Below, one piece after another: positions 1 through 7,587 of a stretch of 64,000 bases of DNA. The notes below the pieces were generated by a model. That model worked only from the letters and a program-made list of their open reading frames with translations, made no database searches and had not been told where the DNA came from. Origin of the DNA: JBFGJH01 sp041586155 (GTDB lineage: Bacteria > Actinomycetota > Acidimicrobiia > Spongiisociales > JAENVV01); contig JBFHAT010000002.1 in the NCBI GenBank assembly GCA_041586155.1, forward strand, positions 1 through 64,000, written 5' to 3'. The position numbers and the translations under genes are program-made. Position 1 is the stretch's first letter. Each line of letters opens with the position of its first letter.

Positions 1-2
1 GC

Positions 3-101
3 GCCCGCTCGCTCCTGCGTGAGCAAGGGACAGCCGGCTCCGCCCGATGTCGGGCGTTGGCAGCGTGGTTCGGGGCCGAGGTACACCGCGTGCCGCGATG
101 A
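3..101 (+). CDS. Possible C-terminal fragment of a gene cut by the window edge
   Basis: A frame open from the left edge ends at a TGA at 99-101, two bases before the stop of the oppositely oriented MFS gene. The 32 visible residues (ending FGAEVHRVPR) have an amino-acid mix compatible with coding and an alanine/arginine-rich helical look, but no domain can be recognised from so little. The tail-to-tail arrangement with the next gene is what makes a real gene end plausible. It could equally be non-coding, because high-GC sequence leaves many frames open. Confidence 0.3.
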   Translation, partial: ARSLLREQGTAGSARCRALAAWFGAEVHRVPR

Positions 102-103
102 CT

Positions 104-1405
104 TCACGGCTGAGGATTCAGTTTCCGCATCCGCGCCATGGCGGCCACGCCGAGGACCGGTCCGAGTGCCAGCACAGGGAACGCCCATCGCCAGGTGAAG
201 GACTCGGCGATCAGCGGGACGCCGCGAATCGTGACGAGCGTCAGGAGAAAGCCGAGCGCCGTCTGCAGTGCCAGTGCCGTTCCGCGCGCTTCGGCCGCAG
301 ATGTCTCGGTGGCCATCGTGGAGAACTGGGCTGAATCGGCCACGACGGCGAATCCCCACACGATGAACACCGGCACCACCAGCCACGCCGGACGACCGAA
401 CAGGAGCGGCGTGACGGCGGCGCACGAGCCTGAAACGATCATTGATCCGCCGGCGATCTGTGGACGGCCGTACCGGTCGGCCCAGACGCCGGCCCGCCAT
501 GCACCGAACCCACCGACGGCGATGATGAAGAACGTCCAGACGCCGATTGGACCATATGCGGTGCCGGCGGCGGCTCCCGACGCAGCCAGGAATGCTGCGG
601 TCCACGTCCACATTGCGTACAGCTCCCACATGTGCCCGAGATAGCCGAAGGTGCTCAGCCGATAGCCGCGGCTGCGAACCACCTGGCCCACCTGTCGGAA
701 CGAGAAGCGGGCAGCGGACGAGTCGTGCGGCCCGTCTCCGACGAAGCGGGCCATCACCACCGCCGCCAGAAGCGCCATGACCGAGCTCGCCATGACCACC
801 ACTCGCCATTCCGCCACGATTCCCCGCACCAGGTGAGGCGTGGCGCTGCCCACGGTGAGCGCTCCGACGAGAACGCCGAGGGCCATCCCCCGCTCGCGTT
901 CGAACCAACCAGCCATGACTTTGAGGCCCGACGGGTAGACGCCCGCCAACGCCACTCCCGAGACAAATCGGAGCACGATGGCGAGCCAGACCTGATTGGA
1001 CCCAACCACGACGAGCGACGCGTTGACCGCGGCTGCGGCGATTGCACTCGCCACGAACAGCGTACGGCTCGCCACCCGATCGGCGAGATTGGTCATCGCT
1101 GCGCCGAGTGCACCCACGACGAATCCGAGCTGCACCGCCAGCGTGAGTGCCGCCAGCTGGCCACCGTCGAGCGACCAGGCATCCTGCAGTTGCGGGGCAA
1201 CCGCCGAGGCGCTGAACCACACGGTGAGCGCAAGGAGCTGGCTGACGGCGATCGCTGCCAACGCACGCCGGCGGGCCGTGGCAGACGTGTGGTCGGCGCC
1301 GCCCGGAGCGGGTCCGCGATTGGGTCTGGAGTCAGGCGCCACGAGCCGCACAACCGATCCGAGTCGCCACCTCTTCCTGCTGACCACCCAAAGCTCTGTC
1401 GCCAA
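104..1405 (-). CDS. MFS transporter
   Basis: Predicted 12-helix major facilitator superfamily permease of the inner membrane; substrate unknown. After a polar N-terminal stretch of about 48 residues the protein is almost entirely hydrophobic helices. The first helix is ALAAIAVSQLLALTVWFSAS, and a loop NLADRVASRT follows TM2 where the MFS-A motif lies. A second half-signature, WADRYGRPQIAG, sits in the middle of the protein, as expected for the duplicated domain. Overall it resembles the CynX/NarK-like and YcaD-like permeases more than drug exporters. The start is uncertain: the long frame begins with TTG, and internal GTG codons closer to the first helix would remove much of the polar leader. 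The gene is divergent from the DUF3179 lipoprotein gene and converges on the fragment at the left edge. Confidence 0.85.
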   Translation of the reverse strand: MATELWVVSRKRWRLGSVVRLVAPDSRPNRGPAPGGADHTSATARRRALAAIAVSQLLALTVWFSASAVAPQLQDAWSLDGGQLAALTLAVQLGFVVGALGAAMTNLADRVASRTLFVASAIAAAAVNASLVVVGSNQVWLAIVLRFVSGVALAGVYPSGLKVMAGWFERERGMALGVLVGALTVGSATPHLVRGIVAEWRVVVMASSVMALLAAVVMARFVGDGPHDSSAARFSFRQVGQVVRSRGYRLSTFGYLGHMWELYAMWTWTAAFLAASGAAAGTAYGPIGVWTFFIIAVGGFGAWRAGVWADRYGRPQIAGGSMIVSGSCAAVTPLLFGRPAWLVVPVFIVWGFAVVADSAQFSTMATETSAAEARGTALALQTALGFLLTLVTIRGVPLIAESFTWRWAFPVLALGPVLGVAAMARMRKLNPQP

Positions 1406-1464
1406 CCCGATAGTTCGCCGTCATTCACCCTATCCAAGTCGTTGGTACTGGGAGCATGAGCGGC

Positions 1465-2658
1465 ATGAAATCGTATCGTCTCGCGTTCCTCGGGGCCCTG
1501 CTGTTGGTGGTCGGGGCATGCGGCAGCGCCCTCGACGGCGCCGACACCGGCCCCGGAGCGACGCCGCCTGCGTCTCCCGGCATCGATGCGACAGAAGGCG
1601 AGGTCGTGTCGGCGCTTCGCACCCGCACCGACCCATCGTTTCCCGAGCCACTCGTCGATGTAGATCAGATCTTCTCGGGAGGTCCGCCCCCTGACGGAAT
1701 CCCGCCGATCGACGAGCCGCAGTTCACCGACATCGCCACCGCCGACCGTTGGATCCAGGACGACGAACCCGTCGTCTATCTCACCGTCGACGGTGACACC
1801 CGGATCTACCCGGTTCAGATCCTCATCTGGCATGAGATCGTCAATGACACGGTGGGCGGGCTCCCGGTATCCGTGACCTATTGCCCGCTGTGCAACTCGG
1901 CGGTGTCATACGTGCGTGTGGTCGACGGTCAGGAGACCACGTTCGGGACGTCGGGCAGCCTCTACAACTCGGCGCTGGTCATGTATGACCGGCTCACCGA
2001 GAGCTTGTGGACTCACTACGACGGTCGGGCCGTGGTCGGCACGTTGACCGGCACCCAGCTCGAGCCGCTGCCGAGCCCGCTGATCGCGTGGGCAGATGCC
2101 AAGAACCAGTTTGCCGACGCCCTGGTGCTCGATCGGACGCGAACCGGCGCCCGCCGCGACTACGGGACGAACCCATACGCCGGGTACGACAACCCGCTGG
2201 GCATTCCGTTCCTCTTTCGAGGCGATGCCGACGACCGGGCAGAGCTGATGCGGAGAGTCGTAGGTGTGGTCGTCGATGGCGAGGCCACCGCCTGGTCGCT
2301 CAACCTGCTTCAGGATGGGACGGCGTCGGCGACGATGGGAGAGGTTGGAGGGCTCGACATCGTGATCTTCTGGAAGGACGGCCAATCGTCGGCGCTCGAT
2401 GGATCCGGCGTAGCCGGCGGGCGTGACGTGGGTTCTGTGGGCGTATTCGAGGCGGCGCTCGACGGGCGCTCCCTCACCTTCGGGGTGGATGGGGGCGGCT
2501 TCCGAGATCTCGAGACCGGGTCGACATGGACGATCACGGGCGCTGCCGTCGAAGGCGAGCTGGCCGGAGCCCAACTCAACCAGGTTGCCCACCTCGACAG
2601 TTTCTGGTTCGCCTGGAGCAGCTATCAGCCTGACACCGAGCTGGTCGAGGTCCGATGA
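1465..2658 (+). CDS. DUF3179 domain lipoprotein
   Basis: Secreted lipoprotein of 397 residues with a DUF3179 domain; function of the family is not established. The first 19 residues form a signal peptide ending in the lipobox VGAC (Cys19). A low-complexity Ala/Pro/Gly linker follows, then the DUF3179 core: YPVQILIWHEIVND, the CPLC motif at about residues 140-143, GTSGSLYNSALVMYDR and the ESLWTHYDGRAVVG region. The conserved Cys pair and nearby His suggest metal or redox chemistry, but that is inference. ATG1465 is preferred over ATG1456 because GGGAG at 1450-1454 then has a 10-base spacing. A strong hairpin terminator follows the stop. Confidence 0.88.
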   Translation: MKSYRLAFLGALLLVVGACGSALDGADTGPGATPPASPGIDATEGEVVSALRTRTDPSFPEPLVDVDQIFSGGPPPDGIPPIDEPQFTDIATADRWIQDDEPVVYLTVDGDTRIYPVQILIWHEIVNDTVGGLPVSVTYCPLCNSAVSYVRVVDGQETTFGTSGSLYNSALVMYDRLTESLWTHYDGRAVVGTLTGTQLEPLPSPLIAWADAKNQFADALVLDRTRTGARRDYGTNPYAGYDNPLGIPFLFRGDADDRAELMRRVVGVVVDGEATAWSLNLLQDGTASATMGEVGGLDIVIFWKDGQSSALDGSGVAGGRDVGSVGVFEAALDGRSLTFGVDGGGFRDLETGSTWTITGAAVEGELAGAQLNQVAHLDSFWFAWSSYQPDTELVEVR

Positions 2659-2661
2659 GGA

Positions 2662-2690
2662 GACGGAGGCCCGAAGGCCTCCGTCTTGTT
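2662..2690 (+). terminator. Intrinsic terminator after the DUF3179 gene, probably bidirectional with rnpB
   Basis: A perfect 10-bp stem (GACGGAGGCC / GGCCTCCGTC) closes a CGAA tetraloop at 2672-2675 and is followed by TTGTT on the plus strand. On the minus strand the same stem has a stable UUCG loop and lies just past the 3' end of rnpB, so it probably ends both transcripts. Confidence 0.85.
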
Positions 2691-3076
2691 CGAGTGATCC
2701 GATAAGCCGGATTCTGTGACACCGGCCGATATGCCGGCGCCGGCGGTCATCCATCTGGGAGCACCGTCGCCGGTGCCCTCATGCGACCTACCCGAGGCTC
2801 GGACGGGCCACCCATCGCCTCTGCTTGGTCTTGCTCCGAGCGGGGTTTGCCTAGCCGGCCCGGTCGCCCGAGCCGCTGGTGGTCTCTTACACCACCGTTT
2901 CACCCTTGCCGATGCGTCAACCGCAGCGGCGGTCTGCTCTCTGTTGCACTTTCCGTCGGCTCACGCCGCCTGGGAGTTACCCAGCGCCCTACCCTATGGA
3001 GTCCGGACTTTCCTCAGCCGCCGACGTTCTGCGATCACCGCAGCCCGTCGCCAACCGCGACCGCCTGGCTCACTCG
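2691..3076 (-). ncRNA. rnpB: RNase P RNA (bacterial type A)
   Basis: Catalytic RNA of ribonuclease P, which trims tRNA 5' ends. Read on the minus strand, it contains the universal 5' core GAGGAAAGUCCGGACUCC near 3000-3017, the AGGGUAGGGCGCUGGGUAAC region, and the 3' signature ACAGAAUCCGGCUUAUCGG near 2699-2717. The P1 helix is visible because CGAGTGA at the 5' end (3076-3070) pairs with TCACTCG at the 3' end (2697-2691); these set the boundaries at about 386 nt. A TACGCT hexamer at 3083-3088 is a possible -10. The gene lies downstream of a small membrane-protein gene on the same strand and ends at a shared hairpin terminator. Confidence 0.95.
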
Positions 3077-3113
3077 ACGATCAGCGTACCTCATCACCGA
3101 GAGAACGAACAGA

Positions 3114-3476
3114 TCAAGAGCGCCGGCGGCGCGTCGATGCCCAGCCACCGACGCCTCCGGCGAGGAGGCCGCCGACGAACAATCCCAGGAGACTCGCCAC
3201 AGGGGCGGCGCCGCCTGAGCTGATGGCGACCAACGCGGCACCACCGGTCAGTGCCACGCCGGCCAGCGCTCCGTGAAACACGCTTCGCAAGGTCATCCGG
3301 CCGGCGACGTAGCCGCCGGCGATCGCACCCACGAGCAGACCCACCAGCGCAGCGGGCGTGGTCGGATCGTCCAGACCCAATGCCTGAAGGGCCAACCACC
3401 CTCCCACCGCCGAGAATGCCGCAGCGACGAAGCCGGCCGCCGCTCCGATGATGACGTGGAACCACTGAGTGACCAT
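3114..3476 (-). CDS. Small four-helix membrane protein of unknown function
   Basis: A 120-residue protein made of about four glycine/alanine-rich transmembrane helices (roughly residues 6-30, 40-60, 65-88 and 92-112) with an Arg-rich tail (TRRRRS). The repeated GAxAGxxAAxF and GLxVGAIAGGYVAGR patterns resemble small YrzE/TIGR04086-type membrane proteins, but no assignment is secure. The gene stops 37 bases before the 5' end of rnpB on the same strand and is divergent from the aquaporin gene. I do not recognise a function. Confidence 0.65.
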   Translation of the reverse strand: MVTQWFHVIIGAAAGFVAAAFSAVGGWLALQALGLDDPTTPAALVGLLVGAIAGGYVAGRMTLRSVFHGALAGVALTGGAALVAISSGGAAPVASLLGLFVGGLLAGGVGGWASTRRRRS

Positions 3477-3575
3477 CTGGCTGTCGACCCGAAATCCTTG
3501 TAAACGAGGGCAGGTAACTCTAGAACGAGGGCCACCACGCCCACACGGGTGCGACTGCTGGAGGAACTGCGGAAC

Positions 3576-4235
3576 ATGATTGCGAACAAAATTGCGGCGG
3601 AGCTGGTTGGCACGTTCATCCTCGTATTTGTGGGAGGTCTATCCGTTCTCTCGGCGGTGAGCGCAGGCGTATCCCCCTTGTTGATCGCCCCTTGGGGCTT
3701 CGGGCTCGGCTTGCTGGTTGCGATCTATGCCGTGGGCCACGTCAGCGGAGGTCATTTCAACCCGGCCGTCACGATCGCCGCGTTCTTCGACAAACGTGTC
3801 GAGTTCGTGGACGTGGTGTCGTATCTCATCGCTCAGTTCGCCGGCGGTCTGGTGGCTGCGGCCGCCCTTCTCGCGGTGAACGGTCGCACCGGCGTGGCAA
3901 TCACACAGAATGCGTTCCCGGACGGGAAGCTGTGGGGGGCGTTCTTGCTCGAGATGCTTCTCACCGCTGCATTCGTGCTCGTGATTCTCATCGTGACTCG
4001 CACGGATCCGTCTCGTGCTCCGCTGGCGATTTCGCTTGCGCTCGTTGCGGTTCACTTTGCGGCGATTCCGTTGTCGGGGGCCAGTGTCAACCCGGCCCGA
4101 ACCTTCGGTCCTGCACTGATCGGCTCGCCCGGAGGGCACCTGGGCATCTACATCGCCGGCCCCCTGGCGGGTGCGGTGCTCGCCTACCTGCTCAACTACC
4201 TCTTCCGACCAGGCGCCGAACTCGAGACTTCCTGA
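3576..4235 (+). CDS. Aquaporin (MIP family, AqpZ-like)
   Basis: Six-helix water channel of 219 residues. Both hallmark NPA boxes are present: HFNPAVT (Asn62) in the first half and SVNPARTFGPAL (Asn172) in the second. The sequence AVGHVSGGHFNPAVTI matches AqpZ closely. A His in the fifth helix (ALVAVHF) and the Arg after the second NPA form the selectivity filter expected of a water-selective pore rather than a glycerol facilitator; this reading is from family knowledge. ATG3576 is chosen because GGAGGA at 3560-3565 precedes it by 10 bases and the protein then begins MIANKIAAELVGTF, as in homologues; an in-frame GTG at 3549 would add nine residues. Confidence 0.93.
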   Translation: MIANKIAAELVGTFILVFVGGLSVLSAVSAGVSPLLIAPWGFGLGLLVAIYAVGHVSGGHFNPAVTIAAFFDKRVEFVDVVSYLIAQFAGGLVAAAALLAVNGRTGVAITQNAFPDGKLWGAFLLEMLLTAAFVLVILIVTRTDPSRAPLAISLALVAVHFAAIPLSGASVNPARTFGPALIGSPGGHLGIYIAGPLAGAVLAYLLNYLFRPGAELETS

Positions 4236-4293
4236 CGGGCCTCGAACGCAGGCGGGCGGGGCCCCCAGGTTCCAAACCGAGAGCGACGGCGGA

Positions 4294-4758
4294 TCAGAGG
4301 AGTGGCTCCTCCACGTACTCCTCGATGCCTGCCACCCAGCCCATGGGCAGCTTCCAGTGGCGGCCGCCCGCCACGATCTGGGCCATGTAGGACCGGGAAG
4401 GGGGCCTCGCCGTCACGCCGTTGGACAACGCAACGTGGGTGACGACCGCGTGACGCTTGCCCTCTCGGTCGACAGCTTTGAAATCGTAGGTCTCGTGTCG
4501 ACCCTCCGACGCCTCGTACGACGTGATGGCTTTCAGATCGCCGGAACCCACGCGGAACATCGCCCCCCAGACGGTGTTGCCCGGCTCTTCGATGACCGAC
4601 GGCAGTGCACCGTCCCAGCGGTCGTTGTCGAAGGGGAAGACGAGCCTGGTCTCGGGAAGATGGGCGATGAAGGCGAACTCAGCTGCCGGCGCCACGGTGG
4701 TGATCACCGTGGGGTCGATCATCGCCGTATAGGCGAAATAGAGCAGCGAGTTGGCCAT
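4294..4758 (-). CDS. Gamma-glutamylcyclotransferase-like protein (AIG2/GGCT fold)
   Basis: A 154-residue protein with the layout of the gamma-glutamylcyclotransferase family: N-terminal YFAYTAMIDP, then RLVFPFDNDRWDG, TVWGAMFRV, the acidic SYEASEGRHETYDF segment that holds the family's catalytic Glu, and a C-terminal YMAQIVAGGRHWKLPMGWV. The usual substrate loop YGSN is replaced by YTAM, so true cyclotransferase activity is doubtful. ATG4758 has GGAGG at 4764-4768, five bases upstream. It converges on the aquaporin gene and diverges from the WhiB gene. Confidence 0.75.
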   Translation of the reverse strand: MANSLLYFAYTAMIDPTVITTVAPAAEFAFIAHLPETRLVFPFDNDRWDGALPSVIEEPGNTVWGAMFRVGSGDLKAITSYEASEGRHETYDFKAVDREGKRHAVVTHVALSNGVTARPPSRSYMAQIVAGGRHWKLPMGWVAGIEEYVEEPLL

Positions 4759-4831
4759 CTGAACCTCCGAAGTCCGTGAACCGCGAAATCCATGGTAGTG
4801 CGGTCCTTCCCGCCGTTGCGGAACCAGACAG

Positions 4832-4855
4832 CACCTTTCCGACGTATCAAAGGTG
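4832..4855. repeat. Inverted repeat upstream of the WhiB gene
   Basis: CACCTTT (4832-4838) and AAAGGTG (4849-4855) form a perfect 7-bp inverted repeat separated by 10 bases, ending 30 bases before the GTG start of the WhiB gene. It could be an operator or a weak hairpin in the leader; no partner protein can be named. Confidence 0.35.
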
Positions 4856-4885
4856 TGATGAGGTTCATCGCAATGCGAGGCTCGG

Positions 4886-5131
4886 GTGCCTGCTCTACCT
4901 GACGCCCCTTGGTCGGCGCGAGCCGCATGCCGGGGCTGCGATCCGGACATCTTCTTCCCGCCGCCAGGCGGTGACGAGCGCCGGGCGCTCGCCGTCTGCC
5001 GGAAATGCGACGTCCGGGTCGAGTGCCTGGTCTATGCCTTGGAGGCGGGCGAGCGCAATGGGGTGTGGGGCGGTACCACGCAGCGACATCGGCGGCGCCT
5101 TCTGCGCCAGCGGGCCCGCAGCGTGTCCTGA
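4886..5131 (+). CDS. WhiB-family iron-sulfur transcriptional regulator
   Basis: An 81-residue Wbl protein, an actinobacterial family that binds a [4Fe-4S] cluster and usually the main sigma factor to modulate transcription. The four cluster ligands are Cys15, Cys38, Cys41 and Cys47 (C-x22-C-x2-C-x5-C). FFPPPG follows the first Cys, and the GVWGGTT turn at residues 59-65 precedes the basic tail HRRRLLRQR, which is the DNA-contacting end in characterised members. The GTG start gives a normal-length protein. It stands alone, divergent from the cyclotransferase-like gene and 71 bases ahead of trpD. The subclass (WhiB1-7) cannot be fixed from sequence alone. Confidence 0.95.
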   Translation: MPALPDAPWSARAACRGCDPDIFFPPPGGDERRALAVCRKCDVRVECLVYALEAGERNGVWGGTTQRHRRRLLRQRARSVS

Positions 5132-5202
5132 TCGTCGCCGGCCACTTGACAGTCCGGCCCGGCGGCGGAATGCTGATCCGCCAACCCAGAGAAAGCGCCT
5201 CA

Positions 5203-6243
5203 ATGTCCGCATTCGATTGGCCGGCGGTGCTCGCGACCCTCGCCGGTGGCGGCGACCTGTCCCGAGAGACAGCCGCCGAGGCCATGACCCAGATCATGAC
5301 GGGTGGGGCCAGTCCCGCTCAGATCGCCGCCTTCGTGGTGGGACTCCGGATCAAAGGAGAGTCGGTCTCGGAGATGACCGGCCTGGTCGCGGCCATGCGA
5401 CAAGCCGCCGTTGCCGTCGATGTCGGGGTTGACGTGGTCGACGTGGTCGGAACGGGAGGGGATCGGGCCGGAACGTTCAACATCTCCACGACGGCTGCGC
5501 TCATCGCTGCGGGTGCCGGAGCGACCGTGGCCAAACACGGAAACAGATCTGCGTCGTCGCTGTGCGGATCCGCCGACGTTCTCGAAGAGTTGGGCGTCGC
5601 CATCGATCTTCCCCCTGAGGCCACCGCCGCCCTGGTGCGGGATCAGGGATTCGGCTTCTTCTTCGCCCGCAGCTATCACCCGGCGATGCGCCATGCCGGC
5701 CCTGTGCGAGCCGAGTTGGGGATTCCCACCGTGTTCAACTTCCTCGGTCCGTTGACCAATCCGGCCGGGGCGCGCCGGTATGCAGTCGGGGTGTCCGATC
5801 CGGTGATGGCCCAGAAGATGATCGAAGTACTCCGAAATCTCGGCGCGCACACCGCATTCGTCTTCTACGGCGAGGATGGCCTCGACGAGCTCACCACCAC
5901 CGGACCGTCATACATCTACCGGCTCAGGGACGATGAGATCACCCATGCCGAGTTCACCCCCGAGGATTTCGGGGTGGAGCGAGCCAAGCTCGACGACCTT
6001 CTCGGTGGCGATGCCGCCGCCAATGCCGAGATCGTCCGCTCTGTGCTGGCGGGTGCCACCGGACCCAAACGGGACATCGCCTTGGTGAACGCCGCTGCGG
6101 GGATCGTGGCCTTCGGCATAGCCGGCGGCTTCGAGGAAGGCATGGAGAGGGCGGCGGAATCCGTCGACTCGGGCGCGGCTGGTCGGGTCCTCGACACCGT
6201 CATCGAACGCTCGAACGAGCTGAAGCCGTCGACGTCGTCGTGA
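5203..6243 (+). CDS. trpD: Anthranilate phosphoribosyltransferase
   Basis: Second enzyme of tryptophan synthesis: joins anthranilate to PRPP to give phosphoribosyl-anthranilate in the cytoplasm. The 346-residue protein shows the PRPP-binding GTGGD (residues 83-87), FNIST (92-96), KHGNRS (111-116) and the NFLGPLTNPA segment near residue 182, all typical. ATG5203 gives MSAFDWPAVL, a standard N-terminus; an upstream in-frame ATG at 5170 would add 11 residues with no homology. It is a lone trp gene here; no other tryptophan genes are in the window and no leader-peptide attenuator is visible upstream. Confidence 0.95.
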   Translation: MSAFDWPAVLATLAGGGDLSRETAAEAMTQIMTGGASPAQIAAFVVGLRIKGESVSEMTGLVAAMRQAAVAVDVGVDVVDVVGTGGDRAGTFNISTTAALIAAGAGATVAKHGNRSASSLCGSADVLEELGVAIDLPPEATAALVRDQGFGFFFARSYHPAMRHAGPVRAELGIPTVFNFLGPLTNPAGARRYAVGVSDPVMAQKMIEVLRNLGAHTAFVFYGEDGLDELTTTGPSYIYRLRDDEITHAEFTPEDFGVERAKLDDLLGGDAAANAEIVRSVLAGATGPKRDIALVNAAAGIVAFGIAGGFEEGMERAAESVDSGAAGRVLDTVIERSNELKPSTSS

Positions 6244-6308
6244 ACAATCCGTGAACACGTCGAGCTGAGCTGGGCATTCCACGACCACCCCCATACACTG
6301 CCAGGCGG

Positions 6309-6971
6309 ATGACCACGAGAATCACGAGTGCCGCGGTCGCACTTTTGTTGTTGGCCGTCGCATGCGGTGGAGCGGTCGTTGAAACGTCGAACGCCCCAAC
6401 CGTCGAACAAGAGACGCCGGCAACGGACGGGGGAGGGGAGTCTGCTTCGGCGACGACTCGACCCGCCCCGGCGACCTCGGAGACGTCCGGCACCCAGCCC
6501 CCTGCGACTGATCCTCCCGAATCGGCCTCGCCTTCGGGCGTCGACGGTCCACCTGCCCCTGATTTCTCACTGGCGCTGGCCGATGGGTCGACCTACCAGC
6601 TGGCCGCCGAGACGAAACCGGTCTATCTGATCTTCTGGGCTGAGTGGTGACCGACCTGCAAACGGGAGTTGCCCGTTGTCGAATCGATCGCCCCCGACTA
6701 CGCCGACCAGGTGACATTTCTGGCGGTGGCGTGGAAAGGCACCCTCGAGGATACGAAAGCCGAAGCTGAGCGCCTCATTCCGTCGGGCACCATCCGTTGG
6801 GGCCTCGATGACGACGAATCGATCTTTGCGGCGTACGGCGTGCCGTATCAGCCGGTCACGATGCTGATCACGCACGACAAGATCGTGAAGACGGGCTGGC
6901 CGGGCGTCCTATCGGAGCAGGAGATCCGAGCGGAGATCGAGGCGTTGATCGCCACGGCTCCCACCTCCTGA
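6309..6971 (+). CDS. Thioredoxin-like lipoprotein, candidate selenoprotein (UxxC, in-frame TGA)
   Basis: Read through the TGA at 6648-6650 this is a 220-residue exported thioredoxin-fold protein. Residues 1-19 are a lipoprotein signal (LLLLAVAC, Cys19), followed by a Thr/Pro/Ser-rich linker to about residue 82, then a TlpA/thioredoxin domain: APDFSLALADGSTYQL, VYLIFWAEW, the redox site U114-P-T-C117, KRELPVVESIAP, and the cis-Pro loop YGVPYQPVTMLI. TGA stands exactly where thioredoxins have the first Cys of CxxC. Frame, codon use, the second Cys and the cis-Pro are all kept downstream, which argues against a decaying gene. A SECIS-like hairpin begins two bases after the TGA. A TACACT hexamer (6294-6299) may be a -10 giving a very short leader. 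It converges on the ccm operon. The alternatives are a nonsense mutation or a base error. Confidence 0.85.
6652..6681 (+). other. Candidate bacterial SECIS element
   Basis: Immediately after the in-frame UGA, CGAC (6652-6655) pairs with GUCG (6678-6681) and AACGGG (6661-6666) pairs with CCCGUU (6672-6677). This gives ten base pairs with a 5-nt bulge (CUGCA) on the 5' side and a 5-nt apical loop AGUUG (6667-6671). The loop starts 16 nt after the UGA and has G at its second position. In E. coli fdhF, as I recall it, the loop begins AGGU at 17 nt. The stem lies wholly within coding sequence, as bacterial SECIS elements do. Confidence 0.75.
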
Positions 6972-6993
6972 GTGCCTTGCGGTCATGGTGAGC

Positions 6994-7587
6994 CTACGGA
7001 GCCTGGAATGTCTCTCCAGTCGACGCTTCACCCGGCACCGCTCCCGCCCGAATCGCCTCGATCGTGCTCAAGATGATCGGTAGGTCGACGCCGCCGCTGA
7101 CCTTCCCGACGACGACGCCTTCGGGATCGACGAAGAACGTCTCGGGGATCCCGAACAGGCCGAATTCGATCGCCGCCCGCGATCCCGGGTCAGTGACGTA
7201 GCTGGCCGACTCGGCCCGTCCGAACTCGTCGAGGAAGCGCGAAGCGTCGTCCAGGTCGTCCTGATACAACACCGCGACGAAGTGGACTCCCTCGCCCGCA
7301 TAGCGATTCGCTGCCGCCACCAGCTCGGGCTGCTCATCGCGACACGGCAGACACCACGACGCCCAGAACGTGACCACCAGGATCGAGCCGCGTCGATCCG
7401 AGAGTGACACCGTGCCGTCGCTCTCCATCAAGGGAAGCTCCAAGTCGGCGACCTGGCGACCGATCAGCGGCGTGGCGACAACCGTGTTCTGATCGCCGGC
7501 GAGCTGGATGCCGAAGACGACAGCGATCACCGCGCCGACGGCGACTGCTGTCCAGCCGAGCCACTCGAGGCGCGACCGGTCGTTCAC
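6994..7587 (-). CDS. ccmG: CcmG/DsbE-type thiol:disulfide oxidoreductase
   Basis: Membrane-anchored thioredoxin that reduces apocytochrome c cysteines before heme attachment. The 197-residue protein has one N-terminal helix (about residues 11-30), then a TlpA-like domain with FWASWCLPC (Cys79, Cys82) and the cis-Pro loop FGLFGIPETFFVDPEG. The GTG start at 7587 overlaps the stop of the upstream TPR gene as GTGA and has a GGAGG just upstream, so it is probably translationally coupled. It is the last gene of the ccm operon and converges on the selenoprotein candidate, which carries the same fold with a UPTC site. Confidence 0.92.
   Translation of the reverse strand: MNDRSRLEWLGWTAVAVGAVIAVVFGIQLAGDQNTVVATPLIGRQVADLELPLMESDGTVSLSDRRGSILVVTFWASWCLPCRDEQPELVAAANRYAGEGVHFVAVLYQDDLDDASRFLDEFGRAESASYVTDPGSRAAIEFGLFGIPETFFVDPEGVVVGKVSGGVDLPIILSTIEAIRAGAVPGEASTGETFQAP

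Noticed and set aside
6648..6650. Global reassignment of UGA (for example to Trp or Gly) as the explanation of the in-frame TGA
   Set aside because: TGA is the functional stop at many gene junctions here (ATGA/GTGA overlaps in the ccm, his and ArsA operons), so it is read as stop in general.
6669..6971. The downstream part of the thioredoxin-like frame as a separate gene starting at a TTG after the TGA
   Set aside because: It would begin in the middle of the redox helix, lacks the first beta strands and a signal peptide, and its frame is continuous with the upstream lipoprotein; a single recoded gene explains it better.
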